In this document: positions 29,435 through 41,400 of the stretch, piece after piece | How positions within the stretch are numbered: the first letter of the stretch is position 1 | Layout of the letters: each line of letters opens with the position of its first letter | DNA from: Aradus depressus | Lineage: Eukaryota; Arthropoda; Insecta; Hemiptera; Aradidae | DNA: 64,000 nt | Reading direction: 5' to 3' | NCBI GenBank assembly: GCA_963662175.1 | Contig: OY759215.1 | Location: forward strand, 31,622,066-31,686,065 | The notes under the pieces: model-generated | Told to the model about the DNA's origin: nothing | Databases searched by the model: none | Seen by the model: the letters and a program-made list of their open reading frames with translations, nothing else | Made by a program: the position numbers and the translations under genes

Positions 29435-32400
29435 CTTTTGGCTTTATGATCGGTGCATATTAGCCATGTCAATGTGTTATATATAATTATTTAAGACATC
29501 CAAGGCCCCGGGAGGGAGTTCTATCTACGAAATAAAACTCACTCCCGGACGGGATTCGAACCCGCAAACCATGGTGAAGCCATGCGACCAAAGCCCTACG
29601 CTCTAGCCCGCACGGCCACCATGGCCCCCAATTTTTTTTTTTTTTTTTTTTTTCTTAAATTTCTGGAATCAATTAAATTTGGAGGAAAAGGCAAAATCAA
29701 ATTTTTGACCGATTACATAATTATCTTTCATACAGCTGGGGAAGTAAAAAAAATTCACAAATTTATATTTTTCAAGATTGTGCCTAATTGGAAGTTTTAC
29801 GCAATTGATGTCATCTCAGTAAAGTTGAAACCCAGAAGCCTCTAATAACTATAACTATAGAAAGAAAGAAGAATTTAAAACATAAAATAGATATTACTTA
29901 GAATATGTTGAGGCATGAAAAAACGAACTTAAATTATGGCATTTTCTAACTACTAAATAAGTGCAATGGTTTAAGAAGCACTTACTTGAGGCAGGAACAT
30001 AGAGTAATTCTATTTTATTTGTTTTTATTTATGACCAACCTCTTTGAAGCAGTAATTTAAACCGTTTTCGATTCGAACAGAAGTCTTAATGGTTTTTATT
30101 GCAATGTACTATAAAATCTTCATGCTAAAGACTCCAGTGGAACCCGTTTTACCATATAGACCTAAGAGATGGGAGCTCATTAAGGTAAGTGGAAGAACAC
30201 TAGGCAACATAACGTCACGAATATATGGACCATTGATAAATGGGGGACTATCACCGACTATGTACTTCATCAGATTGAATTATATTTCAATATCGTTTTT
30301 GCTCTGCCTCCAAAGCCAATCGAGGGGTCATGGTGGCCGTGTGGGCTAGAGCGTAGGGCTTGGGTCGCATGGTTTCACCATGGTTTGCTGGTTCGAATCC
30401 CGTCCGGGAGTGAGTTTTATTTCGTAGATAGAACCCCCTCCCGTGGACGTCGCACAGTGTGAAATTTATTCAAAATTCGAGCCCCCACTCAATTTTTGAT
30501 CAATTTGGATGAAACTAGGTGCAAAATATTTGTGAAAGCTGGCTTTTTATCAGGTAACTGCGGGTTTCACAATCAATGAATCCATTAAAACCACTGAAAG
30601 TGGCAAAAATAGCCAATATATTGAATTTGGACCACTTTAGGCAAAAATGACAAAATTAGGACCACTTTTGGCTAAAATAAATATTGAATTCGTAATCATC
30701 GACCCAAAAAACATTCATTTAAGTTCATTCTTTAAATCCGTTAACAAAAACGTAGACAAAAAAATTAAATTTTTTAAAAATTTTCGAGGGGTTTTGGCAG
30801 CTGTCAATTGACATATAATACCTTGATTGTGAAACCCGCAGTTACCTGATAAAGCTAGCTTTCACAAATATTTTGCACCTAGTTTCATCCAAATTGATCA
30901 GTGAGAAGTGAGATGTAATGAGAAGTGATTATCTCACAGGTTGTCAAATAAAATATGGTATTACCTCTCACAGATTTTTATTAGAAGTAGTTAGCCGGCT
31001 TTCGAGGTTTCTTTCATCATCAGGCAGTCTGATAAAAAATTAAAAACATTTTTGAATGAAAACTAAATAATTTTATAATAAAAATAAATAAATAAAACAA
31101 TCTAAAAACTTTAACATTTTAAAATATCATGGATGGGGCCAGGAATAACTCGTCTGTCCCCAACCATGATATTTTAAATTGTTAAAGTTTTTAGATTGTT
31201 TTATTTATTTATTTTTATTATAAAATTATTTAGTTTTCATTCAAAACAATTTTTAATTTTTTATCAGACTGCGTGATGATGGAGGAAACCTCGAAAGCCG
31301 GCTAGCTACTTCTAATAAAAATCTGTGAGAGGTCATACTATATTTTATTTGACAACCTGTGAGATAGAAAGCAAGAGATTTTACTGCTTCGGGTCTGCCA
31401 TAACAGGACGGAGGCAGACTATAGAGGGAACCTATTGGACTTAAATAAAGATACAGGGCTGCTGTAAGGACCAACACGTACAGGGTACACAATAGGCCTA
31501 CTCAGGCCGCCCTGTTACCTTAAGGTACTTATATTTCAACAAAGAAGAAAAAACTAGTGACGAGAAGCCTTGAAAAGAACAGACACAATCTGCTGAAGTA
31601 ATGTATGATGACTTATTGTAAAGTTGAGATATAGAAGACACGAAATAATGTTTCGAAATGATGACTTAGTCAAGTTGAACTTTCATGGGATGTCTGCGCA
31701 GCGTGAACGTGTAGCCAATAAACTTCATGCAGTCCCATGCTCCGTGAAGAGCCAACCGGAATGAATCGATGACCTTCCCAAGTCCCACATTCGGGGGTCT
31801 ATTCTATTATACAGACCACTTCTTATCATTTGGATATCATGGAACTTAAATCTTCAGATAAGCAAAATAAAAATTCCTGAAGAACTAGGTTCAGCAGAAT
31901 AACTCCAAAATATTACTGTCACAGACAGATTTTTTTTTCAGGTTTGAAACTACCCTTATAGTCCAGTCCGCAGCTATGGAAAATGGGGCGTGCCTTACAA
32001 AAGGTGCGGTACAAGATTTTTTATTTTTTTATTTGTAAATGTTGCTACCAAGATAGAAAAAACTGAATTTGCTAACAAAACCGACCTCGGGACAACTTTT
32101 GGCTGTTTTGATTTTTGCGTGAATAACTTTTGTCAGTAAGGTTTTCTGGTTCATTGTACTGTACAAACCGGCATCACAGAGTTATAGAGAATTATTAGTT
32201 TCCTGCCCTACAATAAGCAAGCAACTTTCCAAAAGTGGTCACATAGCAGATGGTTAGAAAGCTCCTTATTTGTAAATTATTATTCAGCAAGCGATTAATC
32301 AGTTACTTGCATAGCGACTAGCGGGGAACCAAAGCTTCTCCAGAAATCACCATCAAAGTCATTTTGTTCTGCCATTCTGACGCGGAACGAATAGGAAAAA

Positions 32401-35400
32401 AGTTGGTAAGTTCAATAAGTCCTTCAAAATAAGAAACTATGAAACCCGCATTACGGCACGACTTTCTTGAGATAACCACCCAAGTAAATATACCATATAT
32501 AATCAACATAAGAAGGGCGCCAGTAGCTCAGTGCTTGCCCACTTTCGAAACCCAACTGATGTCCTTAGTTTTTTTTTATCTAGGACGTAAAAAGAACCTT
32601 GAGTACATCGTCCTTCGGATGCGACGTTGAGCGAAAATCCCGCGCCTGTACAATGTCAGATATTTGTTATAGACCTCTACATAAGAATCAACAAATTAGT
32701 AATTAGAATAATAACAGGAAGAACATAGTTTTCGAACAAAAAAAATGTCTCACAAAGTAATCTAAGAGGAACTGAAAAACATAACAGGGAACCCAACACT
32801 AAGATTTTCTTCTAGTTCGTGGTTTTTGTTCTCTTTGCTTAAGCTTTATCAAAAGTGGTTCATTCCAGACAGATCCAATATCAAAATAAGAAATTCTTAA
32901 TTGCTATTAACACTAAAGAATAGGGAAAATTAAGGATTCACAAATGAATCTGAATTGGCAAAATTTAGAACTTCTACAGTAGAGTCAGGCTCATGTCCAA
33001 CAGAATGACGAAAGACCGAAATGGTAGTAGGCAATATGACCTCGTAACTAATATTAAGAGAGGCATAATCGGTATTATGGCAAATTGAATGAAACACATA
33101 TGCCTGAACATTCTCCAATTAATTTCGCACCTTATTCAGTTATTAAACATAGCTAATATTGATATAAAATTTAATAACTTAGCCATCTACTTATAAAGCG
33201 AATGGAAAGAACAGCCGCATCCTTGGCCTACATTTAAGCCCCAAACATGATGTGAGTGCAGTTTTAAGACCATCCAGGTGGGCGGAGCCCCAGGGAGAAA
33301 ACAGAAAGAAAAAACCGGTCCCGTTTCAGGTTTTTTATAAATCTATTTTCACATCAAAAATTCTTGCATTCTTGTCCTGTACCACCTACCTACTCGGATC
33401 GGTCACATGGAGTGCCTTGGCACACATTTCAACAACTCCACCCTTCCACTTTGAATTATTTAATAAGCAAACAAAAATTAATTAAAATGAATAAATAAAA
33501 TGTTCAGAAAGCACAAAAATTAGAGTACAGCGAATGAAATACACACATTTACCAATTAAATTTCGCTCTCGTTACAGACACTCTTTTTATTTCCCTGGTA
33601 AAAACCTAAGGTTCCTTGGTCGGGTTTCGAACCAGCGATCTTGAGAGCTAAGTAGGCAAGCATGCTACCTCAGAGCTACCGGCGACCTCAATTTTAGTCT
33701 AGATGTGAGGTTTCGATGAGTGGCCTGTATTTATTTATAGATAGTTATAATGACTCATGCTAGGGCTTTAATTATGAGGTCATATCGCCTACTACCAGAG
33801 CGCTCTTATGTCACTCGGGTGGACATGAGCCCGACTCAACTGTTGGAGTCCTAAATTGTACCTCTACCCTAAACTTTTACCCCTTGGGGGAGAGGTCTTT
33901 AACGAGTACCAGACATCGCACAGGCTCGGGACTATCTCTTAACTTCTTAACTGTCTAAAACGCGTATGAGACTAAATAAGCTTCAGCATAGATTGTTAAA
34001 GGTAGTTCAAAGCAAAAACAACAATGAACCTATAACAAAGTACCGGGGAACGTTGCCTACCCAGGTTTAGTTGCTCAGAAGGGTAGAGGTCTTTAACGAG
34101 TACCTGAAATCGTACAAGGTCGGGATAAACTCTTAACGTCCTATCCAAAGACTAGCGTGCTCAAGGTTTCCTTTAAATCTGAGATAAAAAACCTAAAGGC
34201 CTTGGCCAGGTTTTGGACCCGCAATCTTAAGTCTAGTAGGCCTCTAAGCTACCGGCACCCTCTAATTTCACTTCATGATATAGATGTAAAATAAAGGGTG
34301 CCGGTAGCTCAGTGGTATGCGTGCTTGCTTATTGAGTTTACGGGTTGGAAACTCGGTATATTTTATCTGGGAGGTAAAATAAACTTAAGCACGCCGTCCT
34401 TCGGATGGGACGTTAAGCGGAGGTCCCGAGCTGGACGATATCAGATACCCGTTAAAGACCCATACCCTACCTAGATGATTAAAAATTTAGGACTCCCATA
34501 GTAGAGTCGGGCTCTGGTAGTAGGCGATATGAACACGCAGATAAAGCCCGGGCATAAGTCATAATAACTAACTAGATGTAAACATTTTTTTTTTTTTGTA
34601 TTTTATTTATAAAGAAGCAACTGTTGCTAGGGTGCAACGACCAGCATCTATGAGGGTAGGTATTGTCATGTTGGCGTGAATGGCATGTGAGAGGAAGGCC
34701 ACCCAGTGGTAGGTCCTCGGGACGAAAATTTATCTTAATTATTAGGACAAGAATAGGAAGAAAAAAGATAAATAAATAAATAAAAAGGAATTGGAAGACA
34801 ATTTTGATGGATGGGTAAAAGAGATGATGAAAGTAAAGGGAAATAATGTAAAAAAAAATAAAATGATAAGAACGAATAGGAATTAAGGTGGCAGTAAGTC
34901 GCGGTTCCACCTCCTCTTCAACCTTCGTGGGGGGTTTTGTGGTAAGTGTTGTGAAGATAAAGTACGTATTTCTGGTTTTGTATGTGTGTAAAGTTTTCTA
35001 AAAAAACGTATGTAAGTAATTTGTATTGTGTCGGGTACTGTGTGTATCATAAGATCGTTACGAAATGTTCTGTTGTTTATGTATAGGGGGCACTGTGTTA
35101 TCAGTCTGAGGGTTTTTGACTGAAACGCCTGAATTCGTTTAATGTTGGATGTTTTTGCTGAACCGTATATCTGTGATCCGTATGTCCATAAAGGTCTAAT
35201 TAAGTAAGTGTAACAGTTCCGTTTTTGTGTCATGTCTAATTTTGATTGTCTATTTAGAAGTCCGTAGAGTATTTTGAGTCGAAAAAAATAAAATAAAATA
35301 ACTTAAGTAAAACATTTTTCATCAATTTTTGAAAATCTTCATGCAAAAGACAAGTGGTATTGGAAATGTCCGACCAAAGAAAAACTTGATTGCCGCCGAT

Positions 35401-38400
35401 ACAAATACATAATGTATTGTAATATAATGACATTTGGAGTACAAGAACCCTTTCTAAGCAGTTTGTTGCACAATCAGAGTGCAATGGTAGTCCAGTTACT
35501 GGTTTCATAACAACTACAGACATATTCATTATTAGCCAATTTTGTCTTCAATCCATCCACCATTGTGGATTATAATATCTGGTTGGTTGATTCGGATAAG
35601 AAGAGCACCCGGTAACAGGAAATTCTAAATAGTTGTGGTTGTGTCATTCCCTGTCAAATCAACCAATGTTTGAATCTCAATCTCTCACGACATTTTTACT
35701 TCTCCAGCTATACAAAGTATTGGAGAAGTTATATAATCGGTCAGAAATTCGATGTTGAGTTTTTACAGGAATTTCATGATATTTTAAATATTTTTATAAA
35801 AACTAAGGAAAAAATATCTTTCTGTCTGTAAACACGATCACTCCCGATATAATGAATGTATAAGTTTTATATGTTCATCCAGAACCCCATTAGGGCAACA
35901 CCTATGGATGTCCCGCAAAATTGGCCGAAAGGAAGGAGGAATGAGAGGAAGGGGCTCGACTCAAAAATCCCGAAAGTATCGACACAAAATGTAGTATTGG
36001 CCCAAACTGTCGATTACTTTTGGAAGGAGAGCGAAAACGTGACTAACTCCACCGCTGTCTGATCATCTCCATTCGCTCAACGTAATGGAGATAAAGGCCA
36101 TGGTATCTCGGATGATCTCATCCCCCGTACCTCGTCTTTCTGTCAGCCTCTGACTAGCAGTGGTGGCAGACCAAGAGGGAGTGAAAGAGCTGGTTGGATT
36201 CCAGGGAAGAAACTGGTCAATTTCACCGCCTCAATCTTCGGGGAAGATTGTCAGAATGGGAATAGCATGGCAGAGATTATGCAAAAGCATTTTCATGGAA
36301 GGAAAGTTTCGAATATAAATTTAAGAAACGGGACTTGAGGTCGTTGACAAATGGAATTTTAAGAAGACTAGAGAGGGTGAGATTAGAAACATTGAAGGTT
36401 GCATCGAAAATTGTTTTTAGGATTTAGAAATGAAAGGACAGGATAAGCTTCACGTTAGAAGAATTCCACAACCTCATAATTCAAGACCGTGTATCCGTCT
36501 TATTATTGTGTTGTATACAGTCAGTTTTTCTCAACAAAATGCCTGGATTTATTTTTTAGCAACGACAGAGCTGCCTAAACCGTCGGTTCAGTTCTTGTCG
36601 TTTCAATCGTGTAAGATTCCACGTTAGTCTTCTGTCTAGATACAAACTGGAGTACAGAATTCTCAACGAAAATTACAAATTTTCATACAAAAGTTGTGAA
36701 TTTATTAAATAACATACTTTTCAATACTGAGAATCAACAAATTGGTAGTTAGAATAATAACAGAAAGAACACAGTTTTCAAACAAGAAAATGTGTGGGTC
36801 ACGAAGTAATCTAAGAGGAACTGAAAAACATAACAGGGAACCCAATACTAAGATTTTCTTCTTCGTGGTTTTTGTTCTCATTGCTCAAGTTTATCAAAAC
36901 TGGTTCGTTCCAGACAGATCCAATATCAAAATAAGAAATTCTTAATTGCTGAAATAAATGTCATACTTACGTATTCTTTTCCGAGCCTCAAGATATGCTT
37001 CATTGATTGCGTCGACGGTAATACAAGTCTGCGGCGCTGCATATGGGCTGCAACATAAACAAATTTACATAAGTCCAATATCATTATTGCACTTTCTGTT
37101 TAGCAGTTTAGGATTGATTAATGAGTAGATCTATTGATTACTTGTCGAGCTTCTGGGCAGCAGATTGTTACTTATCCAAATTGATATAGCAGATTCCATG
37201 GTTTTAGAGATCTGAGAAAATTAACCTGCAATTAGAATGGGGGTATGTGTATATATTTGTTTTTCGCTGCTTAAACAATACAAAAATTCTATGTTAGAGG
37301 TTTTGTTTATTCCCTATCTGTCTACTGATATATTAGCACCGTATTATAAAAGTTGCTCAGCAAAAAAAAAAAAATAAATAAAAACTTCAGGTAACTAAAC
37401 CAAGATAGGCAAAATTTCGGACTCCCAGAGTATAGTGGAGCTCATGTTCAACAGAACGATGAAAGAGCGCTCTGGTAGTAGGTGATATGATCTCGTAAAA
37501 GTCCGACCATGAGTCACAATAACTAACTAATAGCACATGTGTAATCACAAAGAGAGGTTACCTCACTCCTGCACCAGGGTGGTGGGGCTGGATACACTGG
37601 GTGTGGATAACAGAACAAAAAAAACAAATAGGATGTCGATAGGAATACGATGAAGCGATAAAAAAAAAAACCTCGCTATAAACAGAAATTGTATATGATT
37701 GTATGTGTGAAAGGAAAATATTAAAGTGAGAATTAATTTAATTTAAAATCGAATGTCGGTCCGATCCGTTATAAATTCTATGACGCCAACAAGTTTACCT
37801 TGTCCAGCCTTGAGGAATATCTTCCTAATCCTCGGACATCTTTAGGAAGTAAAAAAAGAACTGTAAAAACATCAAATAGGGTACAGCAATGGAGGAGACC
37901 CGGGTTCTTTCAGGACCAGAAAAGGGAGTATTGCATTTTACCGTAGCCCAGAATGGATTTAGTACAATTCAGTTCAGTAACGACTGAGTTATAGACGCGT
38001 TGGAAGAGGATCTCATTGTAGTCAGTCCTTCAATAGCGACTACGAAGACGCATTGCAAAACATACCTCTAGAAATGGGCGTTACGGACGGAAACTCATCT
38101 TGAAGCGGACAAATAAGCTGTCGACGATCCAAAGAGTTGATTGGAAGACCGGATAACAAAAGAAGAATATCTCGTCTTGACCAACCGAGGAGGATTTCGA
38201 GAAAAGTGATCGGGTATCCACCACATCTATCGAAACATCTCGTTATAATGGGTCTTGTTCCGGGTCCATTCTGTGAGGTGAACCTGCACGGTGAATGCAC
38301 GGGCTATTTACACTTAGAATGGAGAATCTTCGACAAGGCGTTCCTCAAGCCAGATATTTTAAGGAAGCAGTGCATCAAAAAGATCCTGCGAAGAGAAGGC

Positions 38401-41400
38401 AGTTGGGTACCAGTGAGGAGCTGTTATATGGGCCTTCACGCTTTGAATAACATGGATACACAACCCACCCTTGCAATCAATAGTTTGAACAATAGAGACG
38501 CATTGTCCATCCAACGAGTGTAGCTCTTCAGGATAAATGACTGTGCTACCTAATAGAAATAAAAGACGTTGTCTTCCCACTGTTTTATTTTATACCAGAA
38601 CCGGTTTTCGACGCAACAGCGTCATCATCAGTGGTTCATCTATCATAGAATAACAAAATATACAAATAATAAAAAGTATAAATAATTCTTAATTTTATAA
38701 TTTTACTCTGTACCCTGATGCTTTAAGAATTATTTATACTTTTTATTATTTGTATATTTTGTTATTCTATGATAGATGAACCACTGATGATGACGCTGTT
38801 GCGTCGAAAACCGGTTCTGGTATAAAATAAAACAGTGGGAAGACAACGTCTTTTATTTCTATTAGAAATCTCGTCCCACAACATCTTACTATCACATATG
38901 GACTGTGCTACCGTTTAGATCGGCAACGTAACTGAATGCGATTGGTTGTTCTAATTGGTCGTACTTGCGAATCAAAATTAATCTCGGTATTCATAGTTCA
39001 AATAGAAAGAGTTATCTACAATATGTATTAAAATTTTCATAATTTAAAATTTCATTTTGTAAACTCAGGTATTTTGTATTGTTTGTGACTTATGCCCGGG
39101 CTTCAACTATGAGTGCTCTTGCATCCCGCCGGTAATGTCTAGATATATGCAGCCACTGAACTCTCGTGGTCATGAGCCCGGCTATATTGTGAGAATCCTA
39201 AATTATACAGTCAGAAAAGTCCCATACTCGTAAAATACATTTCCTGGTTACACAGATTTTTGTTTTTAATTCTAAAAAATTCATTGGATCAAGAATCAAT
39301 TTGGAAGTGTGAAATAATAATATTGTAGTGAAAAAATTCTTTATATTGTCAGACGTGAAAAAATCGTAGAAAATGTTAAAAACAAAAAACGCAAATGGCA
39401 TCTTGTACTTTCAATAGAATAGTCGGCATCGTTTGCAGATATCCTAGAACCGGGCTATGCGAGTCCCCCCCACCACGGCATTAGCTAGCCCTCCGTCTCT
39501 TTTCTTCGCCTATGGAAACTAATGACAGGTTCTCGTTTTTTTTTTTTTTGACAGGTATCTGACACTGCACGGATTCGGTACCGCCATTTAACGTCCCCAC
39601 TGAAGGACGACATGCTCAAGGATGTTTTACTTCACAGATAATAAGAGACAAGAGCCCTATCGAGGATTGAACCCGCGACCTTTAACACAACATTAAGGAA
39701 GCCCGGTAACAGGTGCTCTCTACATTTTAATTGAAAACTCGAACATTTAAGGAATAGACTTTCTGATCGTCTATAACGATCCTTCTCCTTTCCTACATCA
39801 TTTTTTTGTTTGTGTTCATTTATTTCAAGTCACAAATATTACAAAAAAAAAAAAAAAATGCACAACCAGCAGCTAAAAGTAATATAGAAAATGCTATTAC
39901 CAACAGTCGTGGCCATGACTAACGAAAAAATTCTCTTTATTTTCCCTCCAATTTAATTTATATTAAAACTTCTTTTTCGTTTTCATATTTTTCGCTTTCT
40001 CATATATTAAAAAAAAAACGCAATGGCTAAACGTGTTCCTTTTTTCCAGTATTTCTTCCGGAGGTGACTTTCCTTTATTGACCGTATTTTGGGACCCTTC
40101 CACGTTCCTTCTTCGGGCCACAATTAACCAAGTTCATTGTACTTCCACAGCACAAATTAATAAATTAGGTTTTCGCTCTCGCTCTTAAACCAGTCAATCG
40201 TTTTGGCTAAAAATCAATTGGTGACTAACACGGATGCATTTCAATAATGTATGTCATGGACAAAAAGTTTGGGAATCGATTGGTTTGTGCAACATTATAT
40301 TAGAGGTCCGGTTTAAATTGATTATAAGAAACAACTAGGGATAAGCAACATGGAAACAGTTTTGAATGCAACATTTATATGAAAATGGGGCAAGTTGATT
40401 TCACAATATTCAAAAATATGGCTTTGGCAGACGACAAAACAAAAAGAGGAAGTGGGCGAGAGATTTCACAACAAATTTTATTGGTCATTCGAAGGGAAGG
40501 GGGAATCCTGTCACAAAATTTAGTTTGAGGATTCATTCAGCCACTATTATATCAAATATTGATTTTTAGCCTAAACGGTCGAATGGTTTTGGAGGGAAAA
40601 CTTAATTGATGCGGGAAAAACACAATGCCGGTCATTCACCGACATTTTCTTTATAGTATCCAAGAACAATGGAAATTATGTATTTCTATTACATTACATA
40701 AACTTGATGAATAACCATCAATATACTCCACCAGGTCGAATTAATTAACGGCTACCCTTATGGAAGTGTTTTCTTTTGGGCTGTTAGAGGGCGGGGGTGT
40801 AGCCCATTTTATTTCACCACAGGGGCAGGTTACGATACCGGGGGTTATTCACAAATATCCCGGGAGAGACATTTTATTTATGAATTTATGGGATTCAAAC
40901 CCTCCCTCGTGGTGGGTCAATGCAACCAAAGCCGCGTGCTATTGAGCTCAAGAACGCGGGTTCGAAACCCGGCCGAGACCCTTAGGTTTTTTATCTGGAA
41001 GGATGGGACGTTAAGCGATGGTTCCGAACCTGTTCAATGTCAGGTACTTGTTAAAGACCCTGGGTGAATAAATCTGGGTAGGCAAAATTTCGGACTCCAT
41101 GAGTAAAGTCGGGGGTGTCCACTAGAGCAGCCTTTCCCAACCTTTTTTGGATTGCCTACCTACCACTTGGTAGAACATCATGCTAAATTGTACCACTTGG
41201 TAGTACATCATGCTAAATTGTACCACTTGGTAGAACATCATGCTAAATTGTACCACTTGGTAGAACATCATGCTAAATTGTACCACTTGGTAGAACATCA
41301 TGCTAAATTGTACCACTTGGTAGTACATCATGCTAAATTGTACCACTTGGTAGAACATCATGCTAAATTGTACCACTTGGTAGTACATCATGCTAAATTG

